Origin: Stictocephala bisonia
Taxonomy: Eukaryota > Arthropoda > Insecta > Hemiptera > Membracidae
Assembly: GCA_035578905.1 (NCBI GenBank)
Contig: JAQJVL010000251.1
Coordinates: forward strand, 596,115-660,114
Length of the DNA stretch: 64,000 nt
Direction: 5' to 3'
The notes beneath the pieces were generated by a model. The model was not told where the DNA came from and did not search any database. It saw only the letters and a program-made list of their open reading frames with translations. Position 1 is the first letter of the stretch; every line of letters starts with the position of its first letter. Made by a program: the position numbers and the translations under genes. Shown here one piece after another: positions 34,424-48,102 of this stretch.

Positions 34424-36480
34424 TCAAAGCACTATTAAATCCATTGAGTGAAAATCATTAAAACTATAATATGGATTATTCAAGAGCCAGGTATACCATT
34501 TCCTTTTAAACTGCTTTTCTGGATATACGTTCATAAGGTGGCTCAGGGTATTGTACACCTTTAGGGATAACACACTATGACTATTCTGAGTTTTGCTTAA
34601 CCTATTGTGACCTATCACTACATTGTTTTTGTTGCGAGTATTGTAGTTATGAATCCTTTTATATAATTAATATAAAAGGATATAATTAATATAAATATAT
34701 AATATAAATTAATATAATTAATATAAATTAATATATATACTTTTATATAATATAATTAATCCATTATATAATTAAATGTTAATTTATTTACATCTTTGAG
34801 GACATAAACAGCTAAGTCAAATATACATAAATTTACTACAATCTGTATTTCTAGTTCTTTAAATATTGGTTTACAGTGATCGAGAAGACCCAGATCAGCC
34901 ATTATTCTAATAGCTTTTTTTTTGGAGTAAAAGGATTTCATCAACTCGACAGCAGTTTCCCCAAAGGACGAGACCATATTTAATTACAGACTGAAAATAT
35001 GCAAAGTACGCTGTCCTAACATAATTCTATTGTACATGAAGTCACTTGAGAAGGTATAAGACCCTACAGAGTCTGGTGGATATATATTCAATATGTTTCC
35101 CCCAATTCAAGTTATTATCAATATATATCCCCAACAATTTAACAAATGGAAGTGATTCATCTTCCAAATTATGCGTGTTAGTGGGTCTCAAACTGAAAAG
35201 AATTGACTGTGTTTTATTTTCATTTAACAGAAAACCATTGGCTTTAAACCAGGCACTGGCTTCTTCTAAGGTGTTATTTACCAAAAGTTTAAGTTCATCT
35301 AAATTAGTAATGACATTTAAAAAGGTTGTGTCGTCTGCATAAAGTATTGTGGAAGCATTAATTGAGAATGGGAGGTCATTGATACAGATCAAAAAAAATA
35401 ATGGACAAAGTATTGAGCCTTGCGGAACTCCATACTTATTTTGAATCTCCTGTGAGCACGCACCATCAACACACACAACTTGCCGGCGATTTTTAAGGTA
35501 TGATTGGAAAAACTCTAAAGAAGGACCACTGAATCCATAGTAATTTAGTTTTAATAAAAGGTCATCATGATTAACGGAGTCGAAAGCCTTGCTCAGGTCA
35601 CACAGAGTGGACTGAGCATATGACTTGCTTTCAAAGACTGCAAGTATTTCTCTAATCAACTTATCTATAGCATCAGAGGTCGATTTACCCCTTCTAAAAC
35701 CATATTGAGATATATTTAAAAAATTATTAACTTCTAGAAAACTTCTGACTTGGTCATAGACCAATATTTCAGTAATTTTTGACAGTGTAGGAATAATCGA
35801 GATCGGACGATAACTCTCAGGTTGGTTTTTGGGCCCTTTTTTGAAGATAGGACAAATCGGGGAGATTTTAAGCTGATCTGGAAACAAACCTTCCTTTAAG
35901 CAACTGTTAATACAAGTTGCAAGAGGAATGGCTATGCTTGAGATTATAAACTTCAAAATGTTATTTGATACGTTAAATACATCATAACCATTAGAACTAC
36001 TCAATCTCTTAGCTGCATTCAGGATGTCATTAGGTGTTATAAGATTAAAATTGAAAGCTACATAAGTAACTAGATTTCTCTTCAGTAAATCATTAGAAGA
36101 GTTACTTGGCTTGCTTACATTTTTCTTAATCTGTTCGATAGAGTTCACAAAATGGTTATTAAAAATGTCTGGTGCTATATAATGCTTAATTTAATTTTTG
36201 GAGATATGGTTGTTGTCCCTAATAATAATTTTCAATACAGTTGGCATTGTATGATAATTTAGCTTTTCTAATCGATTCCTTGTAGAACTTAGTAAGATCA
36301 CGAAAAGTTTGTCGCAATGCAATGTCATCAGTACCCCTGATCAAGCTACTAAGAAAAAGTAGCCTATCCTAAAGGAGTTAAAACCTAGCTAAGTCGCTTG
36401 AATACCATTCAAACTTACGCACTTTATCAGTGGATTTGTTCAAGTTAATTTTTTTCGCTTTTTTTCGTAATTTATGATTG
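34424..36480 (-). pseudogene. Element B reverse transcriptase and C-terminal region
   Basis: The main open block (36148-35042, about 368 codons) has the RT motifs PICPIFKKG, SYRPISIIPTLSKI, QYGFRRGKSTSDAI, LCDLSKAFDSVNHD, YGVPQGSILCPLFF, ILYADDTTF (catalytic) and LLGIYIDNNLNWG. A stop follows at 35042. The continuation is split into 34977-34756 (KKKAIRIMADLGLLDHCKPIF, typical of the region after the thumb) and 34618-34424 (YNTLSHLMNV...WLLNNPYYSFNDF, typical C-terminus). An AT microsatellite at about 34660-34770 separates them. The linker (36480-36150) has further stops. Dead copy. Confidence 0.88.
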
Positions 36481-36489
36481 ATTAAAATA

Positions 36490-37400
36490 CTAAAAAATTA
36501 ATCAAACAAGTTCTCAGCATTTTCGCTTTGATTAGAACTAAGAAGTTTGGACCAGTCATAAGATGACAACCTACAAAATAAGTGTTGTAAACTTTCTTCA
36601 GGTATAGTAAATTTCATATAAAAATCAGGTCTATCCTTACTTCTATCAGAAATAACTTTAGGGCTATTAATTTCAACGATAACACAATCATGGACTGAGA
36701 AGGGAAAACTATATACCTTTACAGAAGAAATTTTTTCTAGTGGACAATTAACAAAGACATTGTCCAAACAGTTCTGTCCCCTAGTAGGAACTTTATTCAA
36801 ACAGTAGCAATTGAATTGTCTTAGAATATTAAGGAAGACTTTGACTGATTTTTTATTGGTGGTAATATCAAAGCTTTTATTTAAATCACCTCCAACAACA
36901 ACCGTGTAGTTTGGCCAATGTTGTGTTACATAGGTTAAACATTTCTCAAGAATGTTTAAGAAAATTTCAGCGTTTCCTGCGGTCGAGTGTTACAAGGAGA
37001 CTACTATGATTCTAAAATCGTCTATAAATGCTGCTGAAGCCTCGAAATGAAACTCCTGACAAAAGGTACTGATATCACAGGGCCTTGCCTGTAGCACATT
37101 AATAACAAAAACCAGGGTACCACCTCGGATATGATTAGTTCGACTAAAAGAACTAATATGGCTAAACCCACTAGGAAAATAATATAGAACCTCATTGGCA
37201 TTCAGCCAGTGTTCAGAAATGCAGATGATATAAACATTTTATTGATTTACTAAAAAACTTTCTAGCAAAAGTGACTTGTCTTTCATACCTTGAACATTCA
37301 AAAACATAATTTTTAGATTTTCTGTTAATTTATGCAACTTGGGGCTAGAGAATGTATGGTCAGCCAAACTTAGGCCTGAATTATCAGTGACATATGATTG
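36490..37400 (-). pseudogene. Element B AP-like endonuclease domain, broken
   Basis: Minus-strand translation gives MFLNVQGMKDKS (about 37310-37270), then IICISEHWLNANEVLYYFPS (about 37230-37170, catalytic-Glu type SEHWL). RGGTLVFVINVLQ and VVVGGDLNKSFD (about 36915-36870, GDLN/GDFN motif) follow, then RGQNCLDNVFVN and SVHDCVIVEI (about 36790-36680, SDH-type motif with Val for Asp). These are the ordered blocks of the apurinic-like endonuclease of LINEs. A stop near 36989 and a frame change break it. The altered residue in the SDH block would by itself harm catalysis. Confidence 0.8.
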
Positions 37401-37530
37401 ATTTAAGCTTTCCGCTCTATCGAGAGATTTCTCCTTAAAAAAATACCTAGTATTACACTTAGATCTAGAACTAGATGCAGGTTTATTACATTGTGTATCA
37501 GTTACCTTCAGATCACGGTTTCCGATATTT

Positions 37531-39110
37531 TAAAAACCCTTCTTTTGAGTTTCTTTTTTGTTGGGGGTAAAGGTGTAGTAAAAACCAGAAATCCCTTTGG
37601 TTTTTGTCTAGGGTTTTTGTGACCGGGGTTTTGGGTTTTTCTGGGGGGTTTGGGTTTTTTCAGTTTTCAAAAGGGGCGGGGGTCGGCATTTGTGTTCTTG
37701 TCAGGGTTTTAAATCTTGTGTGGGGTTTTTCCCAAACTGCTTTTAGGGGGGGGTTTTTTGGGGGGAAAAAATTTGGGCCAAGGGTTGGGCAATTTTGGGG
37801 GGTTTTTTTTTGGGGGCTGGGGGGATTGTTTTGGGTTTTTTATTATTTTCTTTTTGAGGGTTTTTTCCTTTGGTTTTTTTGTGTTGGTTGTTTTTAGGTT
37901 TTTAGGGACCTTTGGTTTTAAGGGGGTTTAAGCTTTTTTGGTTCTGTTTTGGGGGGGGGTTTTTGGGGGTTCAGGGTTTTATTTTTTATTTTGGTGGGGG
38001 GAAAAACGTTTTTTTCTTTTGTTTTTTTCGACTTTTGGTTTGCTGTAGGTGGTTTTTAGTTTGTTTTGGGGGGGGTTTTTTTCTGTTTGGGGTTTTTTGG
38101 GGGTTTTAGGTGAGTTGGGTTTTTGGCTTTTGTTTTTGGGTTTTTCTTTTTTATTAAATGTGATTAAAATTTTTACTTATTGATTTTTTTTTTTTTAAAA
38201 GAAAAATTTTTTTAAAAAAAGGGTTTTTTAAAAAATTTTTGGGGTTATAGGTTTAAATATTAAATTAATGGGGGAAAATTGGAGGGAAAAAGGAAAATTG
38301 TTATTTTTTTTCCTTTTTTTTTTCCCCCAACCCCCTTTTCTTTAAAAATGTGAAAAAAGGAAAAAAGGTTTTTTTAATTTCTTTTAAAGTCTTTTTCGTT
38401 TTTTTTAAAAAAATTAAAAAAGGAAATTTTTCTATTAAAATTGAAAAATTTTTGATTTGGGTTAAAAAAATTGGAAAAAGTTTTAAAGGGTAAAAAAAAA
38501 ATTAATTTTAAAAATTTTTAAAAAGAAATTAGGAAAAAATTTTAAAAAAATTTTTAAAATTAAAAAAAAAGTTTAAATTAATGGACTTAACTTTTCCAAT
38601 TTTTTTCGTAAGGGGCATTTTTAAACTTTTTTTAAAAATTTAATAAATTCCCTCCAAAACCAAATTTAACCTTTTTCCCTTTTGGGGGCGGTTTGTATAG
38701 TTTGGTTCCAAGGGTTCCTTGAAGCATTAAAACTATGAAGGGGTTTTCTTTCAAAGGGTTTTTAACCCCTTTACCAAACCTTTTTTTCCTTTTTTTAAAT
38801 TTTTTTTTCCCTTTTTAACCAAGGAAAATTTTAAAACCTTTTTCAAGGGCTTAAACCGGGGGCTTTTTTGGGGCCTGGCCTTTGGGTTTTTCCGGGGGGA
38901 AACAAAAATTTAATTTTTTTTGACTTTACCGTGTTTTTTTTTAAAAAATTAAAACGCAGATAGGCTAATCCAACAAAATTCTTTTTCAAAATACCATAAT
39001 TTTCCCCAAAAATTTTTCAATAAAAGGGGGGCCTTACAATTTTAAATTATTACCCGTTGTTTTTTTAATTATCCTAGGGCCAATTTTTACGACCAAATTT
39101 TTTTTAAAAA
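37531..39110. other. Anomalous homopolymer-rich block, probable sequencing artefact
   Basis: From about 37531 the text changes abruptly to runs such as GGGGGGTTTTTTTT and AAAAATTTTT, with nearly no C until about 38280, then runs of all four bases to about 39110. Normal composition resumes within one line. It lies between the endonuclease and ORF1 remnants of element B, where ORF1 is expected. Run-inflated text of this kind is typical of poor basecalls rather than biology. Frames at 37604-38109 (Gly/Phe/Trp-rich) come from it and are not genes. Confidence 0.7.
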
Positions 39111-39308
39111 AATTTTTTTACAGGGGTTACCTTTGGAAATTTTGGAAAAAGAAGGTGGTAATATGGTTAGGGGTTTACTTGAACATGGTGAAGTTGATGT
39201 CATGTTAGTCCCAGTGTAGAAAAAAGTATCTTCTTTAGATTCTCTTAAGATTTTAATTACTTCGTCCTTCGTCTTCAGCTCCATTTCTAAATTGTTAACC
39301 TTACCCAA
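39087..39308 (-). pseudogene. Element B ORF1 remnant with coiled-coil start
   Basis: The minus frame begins GKVNNLEMELKTKDEVIKIL, a heptad-like charged helix as seen at the N-terminal part of LINE ORF1 proteins. It then runs into Ser/Pro-rich residues and the artefact block. Assignment depends on position upstream of element B ORF2. Confidence 0.45.
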
Positions 39309-39310
39309 TA

Positions 39311-42300
39311 ATCAATTTTTGGTGGTCACTAATTAATATTAATAATATGAATAAAATAGATTTCATATAGACCATGTTTAAAATAAGATATTCAAGTCTT
39401 TTCAGTATTTAACAATAAATAAATAGTACATACATAAAAATACCAAAAATAAAAAGTTTGTTAAACTTCATGTGTTATTAGTGTTAAAACAATGCATTTA
39501 GTGTTAAACACCAATAGGCATAGCTCGTATTTCATTTCATAATTAGTTTTCAACAACCAACCAAGCAATAATTAAATCAATGTTCAGTTCACCAACAGAC
39601 ACATAATAGATACCCTCAATTTCCCAATCGTAAAAAAACTCGAATCAAATAGTTATGAACTTTGATTTTTAAGTTAACAAGTTGATTTGTCGAAACTTAC
39701 TTAGTTTTAAGCTGTTCTTTAAAAATATAAAATTTCAAAAATTTGAGACTTTAGTGGGTTTATTAATTTCAAATCTGAGACAAAATTATTTTAAATGCGA
39801 ATAAAATATTACTTAGCTTTTCAGAACAGTGGAAGTTGTTTCCTGCATCACAAAGACATTAAAATATGTTACAAGAGGTTCTTACGTACGAGATGAAGCC
39901 ATTTGTTTTGGCATTAGTGAGTCAACAAACTCCTCCACTCAGAATCGTATGTCAACAACAGACAGCCAAGCTCAAGCGTTCATAAAAGGAAGGATATACT
40001 TTATTTATATATTTTATTCAACCTCTCAACATCCTACAAAACTGTCATTGAACCTCAATTCCAATTTTTTTTTTTTTTTTTATGATATTGTTTCTTTGTA
40101 CCAAAGCAAGTTCTTTCTATCAATTTAAATACTATGGGAATACATATTTTTACATCAATATTTGTTTAAAATACTATTGCTTTCATCTTAACGTAATTTT
40201 GTTAAATTGATGAACAGTGGAATATTTATCAATACATATGAATATTCACCACAGTAATTTAATAAATATACAAAACTAACACTTATATCTTAAAGAGGGT
40301 AGTATAAACGTTTCATTGAGGCAAAATATATATGTTTATTCATCACCTAAAGACAAGCTTATTTGAACAAAATAAAGTGGATATTGTAACAATGTCTTCA
40401 AATGGAATCTGTCAATAATCAACTCAACTAACTATATTTACTAACCTAACAGCCATAGTGACGTAGAGTGAGTGGACATTACATACCAATGACCTTCAAA
40501 ACGAAAAACTAGACTAAAAAAGATTTTTTTAAATTTCCTACCGGGAAAAAACACTTGTTAGACAATTTATGAAGTATAAGAATATTATTTAAAAATATAC
40601 ACACTCTAGGATTTGAGTAATATATTTTTAAGTTTCACTACAGAAATATTATACCTTTTTAATATTATAGGTGACATAGTAAAGTGTCTTCCACGTTATA
40701 TGGACTGGTAGTTTATATCACACAGATTTTGCTGTTCAGGTGACATTGTGACTAAGCTATGCTGTTTATTAGCTAACTAATATATCATCAACAATACTCC
40801 AGTTGTGGGCTTATGTAAGTGTATTGCTGCTAATTCCACAAAATAATTATTCATATTTTATTTTTAAGTAATTAAGGGAGTTGTAAAGTTAAAAGAAAAA
40901 AATAACTGTCGAGCTAAAAATTAATAGAGAAAAATACTTAATAATATAAATAGTGAATGCGTAAAAGCCAAATAGACTCGGAGGAGAGCTTGCACAATCC
41001 AATGATTACACCTATAATTCAGTGTTACATGGTTACATGTATCCAAATATATTTATGGTTATGTTGAGGCAAAGAGCTGATCGCAAAAGTAATTAAATAT
41101 TGTAACTTTCAATTGCGTAATGTCATAGGTGTCTGAAAAATAGTATTATTCTCTTATACATAAAGGTTGTTTCACGGAGATAAGCTTTAATATATAATAA
41201 TAAACTTTAGTAGTTAAACTTTAATCACTTTAATAAACTTAATAGACTTCAGTGGCTCTTTCTTTATGTAAAAATAAAGATAAAAGCTAGCATAAACATA
41301 GGTCCAGTAATGTTTGTTGCCGAGCTGGAAACTTGAACATCTGGAAAGGGAAATTACGACCAATAATATGTACATATATGTATAAATTTAGTGTATTTAT
41401 TGAATATTGGTTTAATTTAGTGTATTTTATATAACATCAGTTTAATATTTATATAGCATTCTATATAATCCATGTAGTTTGACATTATTGCAGATGCCAC
41501 GGAGCGCTTTATGTATTTAAAGGACCTGGCTGGGCTCAAAGACATATATTTTGTTAATAAGAATTTTTTGTTAAGTTATATTAGCCACATTTCCTGGTAA
41601 ATACAGCTTACTTATATTCCAAGTATATTTCTGTATTCGTATTGTATTTTTGTGGGACAAATTTATTATTCATTAAGGTGCGAATTACATTGTTTCCTAT
41701 AGACGTTGGCCTGAAACATTGTATGAAACAGGTCTTTAGTAGGTCTTGAGAAAACCAGTGAAGATTGCCACTGGTTTTTTTCAAAAAAATTTGATATTCA
41801 ACCATATATAATTTTCAGTAAAAAGCTGTAATTTCTTTTATTTCGAACAAACCTGAGTGAATAAACTAAACATTAAGTGAATAAATTTTTGGTTCTATGA
41901 ATTTTATTCAGAATTATTGGGAGTAAAAATAACTAGAACGACAGTAATCTAAACTATTTAATAAAATTAAAATAAGTTTAGAATTAAAGTAATGGCATTT
42001 AAATTTCAATTCCCAAATTAAACCAATATAATTAAATTCCTTAATGTGAGTCACGCTTGACGAGTTTGGTATTTAAGAACATTTATGGGCAAAAGTGAAC
42101 CCTCATGCAATAATTAAACGTAACTTTGACCACCGATTCAGCACTTGTAGTGTGGTATTATTCAAGGTCTGCTAATTATACAGTTTATCTTCTACGAGCA
42201 CTTAACACACTTCCTTACAGTTTCTTTAAGATAAACTACCAACATTGCTTGAAAGTGTTTCTCTCATCAGCACATTTTTCAAATATGCCAGCATGCACCA

Positions 42301-45031
42301 GCTTGAATAACAGTTTCCAAATAAATGGATCGGTCGTGGAAGTTCTATAAACTGGCCACCCTGATCAAACGCCGTTGCAGTTTTGCATATGGGAATGGAT
42401 GAAGGAGAATTGTTACTAAGATTACTCTAAATTTTAAATTAATAGATTGTATCTAATAAGTTTAAAACAAAAAATGTTGATTATCATTATTACAAGTTAT
42501 AAATAGTTATATATTATTAATGTTAAAATATTAAATATACATTATATAATATAAATTTAATACATAAATTCGCGTAACAAAGGCTTTTACTGAAATAAAA
42601 AATTAAAATTTTGCTATTTTCAAATTCGCTCTTGTAAATTTAAAAGTATGTTTTTAATTTCTTCTTTTAAACGCATAATTTATTGGTTTTTATTACAACG
42701 AAAATGACCAACTTAAAACACAGAATAAACCATTCGAAGCTAGATATGAGGTTAATTATGATCTATACTAAAACTTGAGCTATTGATCAATAGCTAAACT
42801 AAGTTCTCGCACAGATCAATAGTCTATGAGGAATGGCAGAGTAAGGTTAAGAAGAGGGTTGGTTGGTTGATATGCTCATAGTACAATGGCATGTGAAACC
42901 AAAGAGTGAAAGGGGGGAATCCTCAGAGGAGTTGACACAACTCCAGTTAAGGGTGAGCCTCAATCCATCTGTTTGATAGGTCCCAGGACTCCAGGCCATA
43001 GCCTGCAGCCCTTAAACCCGGATACCCTGTCCTGGAGACCAATGTGGTGATTTTACAAAGGGGCCCACTTATTACTACATCACTTTTACATTTTACATCA
43101 CTGTGTAATAATTTTACATTGTTAAATATTACGTTCAATAATAAACACTAAAAAGTTGAATGAAATAATCATTATGTGTCAGTGTTTTAATTTGTATATT
43201 TTTAAGTAGCCTATTGCTAATGCCTCCAGTAGTATTCAGATAAAAATCAGGTACATTACAGTGTATACGTTTATTTATTTCAGTAAAGTTTCACGATCAA
43301 AATTTCTTAATAATAAAGGATTTTTAGTTCGGTTTATTGAATCCATAATACGTTTCATTTTTCGCGTTGTCTTAAGACCTTTTAAAAACACAACTAAAAT
43401 ATATTAAAAACATGACAACTTGTATAAACTGCCAAAACGTAGCAGCACACGATGTAGGTACATGATTTCTCTTCCTTTTCGTAAATTGTACAAAACTGGC
43501 CATATGGTTGGTTATTTCCTTGATTGTAAAAAGCATTTATGATTCTTGTAGTATGTTTGATGAATTATATTTTGTATCTATAGTTAATAATTAAAAAATG
43601 TATTTGTACAATGAATTGTTTCACGAGATATAGACAGTATGTATGCATAATATATCAAATGAGTACGTACAAGCCCAGAAATTTACAAAATTATTCCAAT
43701 GGGCAACTAAAAGAGTTTAAAACAAGGTTATGAGTAAAATGATTACACCTGGGGGTTGTAAAGTGAAATTAAAATAATTGTAATATATTGTTGCTAAGCA
43801 TTATTCTGTTCAATTTACTATGTAATAATTTTGTTTGAAAATGTTTAACGACTCTAGAATGTAAGTTAAGGAAAACGAGAATATTGTGCCTCCAATTTTA
43901 TTTAAAAACTAGTAAAAATGAGTCTAAGAACTGTTTCTTAGTTTTAAAAGTTCCAAATTTTATTCTGCTTTCTGATCAATACCTAAGTTCATTCACAAAT
44001 GGTTCTAACCCTTATTAACGTGTTATAAATTGGAGCCTTAACAAAGAATTTTATTTAAAGACTGGTAAATAGTATGCCATCTCTTTATGTATTCAGGAAA
44101 GTTTTTAATTTAATGAATATAAAAGAATATTGAATGTAAAAACATCATAATTGCGCTGTTATTCACTTTTCATTTAAAAGGGTACACGTTTTATTTTAAA
44201 GGTTTTTCCTTTACATTAAATATTATAAATTCCTTTGCAGTGTGTTTAACTAATTTGGACACAATTACATTTTTAATCAGTTAATAATATTAACTTAATC
44301 AATAGTGGCATATAGATATTATTTAGTTATCTACTACACATTTAAAACATAACAAATAATATTTCCTTTACGTTAAACAGTTCACACTAAGGAAGTGAGT
44401 TTAAAACACGTGTTTTTAAAGTTTCGAAGGTACAAGATGGATGTTTCTGTCTCAACGACTAACAGCTCTTGTTATTTTAAAGATTTGTTGTCTTTTCTAA
44501 ATGAAAGAGGAAATTCTTCGTTCTGTAAAAGTTGTAAATGAATCCTTTTACATAATCCCGTATTTCTTTCTGTTTTTTGAGTGTTAGTCGAATGAAATGC
44601 ATATAACTTAAATTAATAGGACTATTCACTATTTCATGGAATATTTTGCTTAATGTAAAAGATACTTGATCCTTAACAGTACTTTTTATATTTAGTTACA
44701 TATCTTATGGATTTATGTTAGTCAATGGACCTAGTCAATGGAGCACGGACCTAGCCTGGGCATGTCCTGATTTGGATTTAAAGCACAAGCTCTTTTTAGC
44801 CGTTTGGAGAGTCGTGGACCCTCTCTAGGCATATCCACAAGGACGTAAGGGGTTACAAGGGCTTGGGTGTAAATTCGGCTAAAGGCTAGATTATTAAGAT
44901 GAAATTAAATAAAAATTAAAGAAATATCTTTATTAAGAGGTGAAGGTACGACTGTATAGTCCTCTCTAACACATTACCTCATTATGGGAGTTGGTATTGG
45001 TCAAATATCTTTCAATGGAAAGTATTCATAA
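39311..45031. other. AT-rich non-coding stretch, 5.7 kb
   Basis: No gene supported. GC-richer islands at 42835-43045 (GGTCCCAGGACTCCAGGCC area) and 44740-44880 may be old repeat pieces. A T run lies at 40063-40081. Frames at 39829-40128, 41608-41805 and 42126-42350 have no motif. Confidence 0.5.
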
Positions 45032-45033
45032 TA

Positions 45034-45791
45034 TACCGGGTGTCCCAAAAGTCTTAGAACTTCATTATAATTTCTTAATTCGTAAATGTGGAAAAATGAA
45101 AATTTAGCGTTTCATCGTTGGCATTGTTTGCTGCGTTATGACAACTTTCTCTAATGAGGGTCATTTTATCTAATGAGGGGACGTCCCGTGGGAGAAGTTG
45201 TAATCATTTTAAATACAAATCTAGGTTGAGTAGCACCTCATTTTAAAGGTCTGGTTTTAGAATACAATGCTGCAAATGTGACTTCAAAAGATTCACTCAG
45301 TCAAAATTGGCAGCCCATTCAAGTTTTGTAATTTTGTTAACGATTATACTTGGGATAATTTTGCCTATCGTAGCAGGTGTCTAAAACTACCTTACTAGTT
45401 AAAAAATAAACACTTTTTAGTACTTCTACATGATCGGTTTATTCCTTGAAAAAAAATTAAAATAATCGTGTTACAGCCGTTTTGCTTTCATAAAACAAAA
45501 CTTGAAAGGGCTGCCATTTTGGACTGACTGAATCTTTTGAAGTCACATTTGCGGCATTGTATTCTAAACCCAAAGACCTTTAAAATGTGGTGCTACTCAG
45601 CTTTTGCTTACATTTGAAATTGTTACAACTTCCTCCACGGGACGTCCCCCCCCCCCCCCTTAGGTGAAATAACTGGAAAATGTGTCATAATGTAGCAAAC
45701 AATTCCAATGACTAAAAGTAAAGTTTCATAGTTCTATATTTACTAATAAAGAAATTATAACGAAGTTCTAAGACTAGTGAGACACCCGGTA
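45034..45791. mobile_element. Long-TIR foldback element with TA target (Tc1/mariner-like MITE)
   Basis: Ends TACCGGGTGTC and GACACCCGGTA are exact inverted repeats flanked by TA (45032-45033, 45792-45793). The inverse match continues for about 300 bp on each side (45034-45331 and about 45496-45791), about 80% by eye. Shared blocks include GACGTCCCGTGG and AATGTGACTTCAAAAGATTC. The spacer is about 164 bp and non-coding. TA duplication and CCGGGTGTCCC-type ends point to Tc1/mariner mobilisation. Confidence 0.85.
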
Positions 45792-45793
45792 TA

Positions 45794-46869
45794 TAATGAA
45801 GGAAATGCTCATTTTAGTGAAATAATTATTTCAAGTTTCAGTATAATATTTAGGCAACCTATATCATGATATACAGTGTTTTTTTTATTTTCTTAGCAAG
45901 TGTCGTGTAATTTAAAATTCTCCCCTTTACCATAAGCAATCGTCTTAATTATGCTGTTGACAGTTTATTTATGACACAATATTTCATTAAATCTCCATAA
46001 ATACTTCTATTCTGGCTTTAATTGCTATCAGAATAATGTGTGCTAGTGTCTAAATATTGGTAACCGTACAAACGGCACGCCATGTAACTTGAACTTGGTT
46101 GGTGAATCAAACACACGGAGACCGGGATTATGTTTACACACGTATATAGTTACGTTGTACTTCTCCCAACCACAATCAACCCTTCTCAATGTTTATAATG
46201 GTTCCCAACAATGTATTATTTAGGCAAATTGCAATATATTTACTGTCTTTGCATATCATTTTCCCTTTGTATACTAATATAATTTTATGCAACGCTTATT
46301 TATTTTGTAATTGACGTTATAAAGTCTCATTGGTCCAAACATAAAACTTGACTTATTAAATTGTCTACTTATACATCTGAGTAAAGAGAAGTACTATTAA
46401 CAAATTTTATTACATGGATAAGAGCAATGGTGGTGAAGAGAGGAAGTTTTTACAAGAAGTAATTATTAAACGCGTTCATGAGGAGATCCCGGGACTATGT
46501 TTTTGTTACCACGATGGGTTTCCTGGTCTAATTACCCTTTAATAGTTCCTAAACTGTCTTTAAAACTAATTTACATTTATGTATTACAATTAAATGTAAA
46601 ATTTGCCGTTCTGTTAACAGTAATAATGTTTTGTAATTTATTTTAGCCTTTTAAATAAGAAATATATAATAACTTTTATTTTATCTGTCAAAAGCCTTAA
46701 ACTGACGGAGAATTTGTTTGATAGTGATAAATACAAAACTTATGTATTAGAGTTTAATATTTGGTCGTTTACTATGTATTTATAGTTACACTACAATAAC
46801 TAAGGCAATGTTTTACTTGAAACTCCAATGTAAAACAAGATAAATGCCAGTACTGAACAAGATAAAGTA
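45794..46869. other. AT-rich non-coding stretch
   Basis: No gene or repeat recognised. Confidence 0.5.
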
Positions 46870-47045
46870 CTTAATGCCAGGTAAATTTAATATTGTGAAA
46901 TTGGATTGAAATAAAACTATATCCAGATAATCTAAGAAGACAAAGGGTGCTATTAAAAGGAAAGCTGTGATTTTGTCTGCGGATCTCTTTGAAGAGCTTC
47001 TCAAACTTGAGTAAACTGTTCTTGGATCTTGGAAATCCATTATTT
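46870..47045 (+). repeat. Low-copy repeat, possible degraded coding segment (copy 2)
   Basis: Partner of 18588-18779. In translation SKKTKGAIKRKAVILSADL is followed by a stop after LLKLE, and stops occur upstream (after KFNIVKLD). Length differences between copies are mostly multiples of three, which is the argument for former coding. The reverse-strand frame here (46813-47040) is taken as a shadow. Confidence 0.4.
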
Positions 47046-48102
47046 CTGATTCGATAAGTAATTTATATTCCAGACGAAAATAATTGGCCAGTACGTTTGA
47101 CGTCTTTAGTCTGATTGCTTTATCTTAAAAATTTTATATCCTTCCAATAATTTTTCAAGATAGTGCATTATAAAAAAAAAAAATGTTTTAACTGTTTGGA
47201 GTAATTTTATTGTAAAGCATTCCTTTTGTACTCAAGCAAATACAACAATATTACAATGACGAATCATCTATTATAAATTTGAGCTTTACCTTATAATGTA
47301 AAGAAACTAAAATGAATATTTAAGTATAATTTGTACTTTGTTTATAAACTTATTTATAATAGATCTTAAATGGGTTAACATTGTAAAGACACATTTTTTA
47401 CTTTCTATTTATATTCTGCTTGTTATTATGATAAAGAATGAGCATGCATTAAACATATTTTTAAAAATTGATAAAAAATAGTAATTCAAAATGGGATAGC
47501 ACGCTTTTGGGTGGTTGGTTTTCAAATTTAACATTGCTTGAATAATTTCCCTTCGTCAGTTTTACGTAAATGATAAATTTTATTGATTCCTCTTTAATTT
47601 AATAAATAATGTATTAAATTTGATAATATGTCAATTTTTACTATAATGTTACAAAATAAACAACTTTTTTACATATGAATCTAACGAATGAATGAATATA
47701 GAGATAATAAGAAAAAATACAGTAAAATACTAATTTTACTATGTTAGAACATTAATTTAATGTACTTTCTTTTAAGGAAAACTGATTAAATTATCAACTT
47801 CTATAAAATAATATTATTTTATAAACTTGTACACTACCACCCAACACCATAGTATGGACGGACAGGTGGGTCAATTCCATTTTACGTATCTTGTTGTAAA
47901 ATAATATGACTATGCAATTATTATGATGTCAACTGAAAACGTTTCTTACCAACAACAACAAAACATTGCTTTTTAAACATTCATATATGATCTATTCAAA
48001 ATTCATTAGCATGATACAAACGATAGTGTAAATATACAACATATAAATAATAATCTTTAAAGTTATCCATAACAGCATGTAACAATCGTAGGTGGTTGAC
48101 AC
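47046..48102. other. AT-rich non-coding stretch
   Basis: No gene or repeat recognised. Confidence 0.5.

Larger units (their letters stand above)
34189..39310 (-). mobile_element. Non-LTR retrotransposon B, nearly full length but decayed
   Basis: Minus-strand order: ORF1-like coiled-coil piece (39087-39308), a corrupted block (37531-39110), endonuclease (about 37330-36500), linker, RT (36148-35042), C-terminal pieces (to 34424), 3' UTR and a (TTA)n tail at 34189-34207. A microsatellite tail is shared with element A and suits CR1-like families. 5' terminus not identified. Confidence 0.8.

Noticed and set aside
37604..38109. Gly/Phe/Trp-rich plus frames and possible G-quadruplex DNA
   Set aside because: They lie in the homopolymer block that looks like bad basecalls; composition alone makes the frames.
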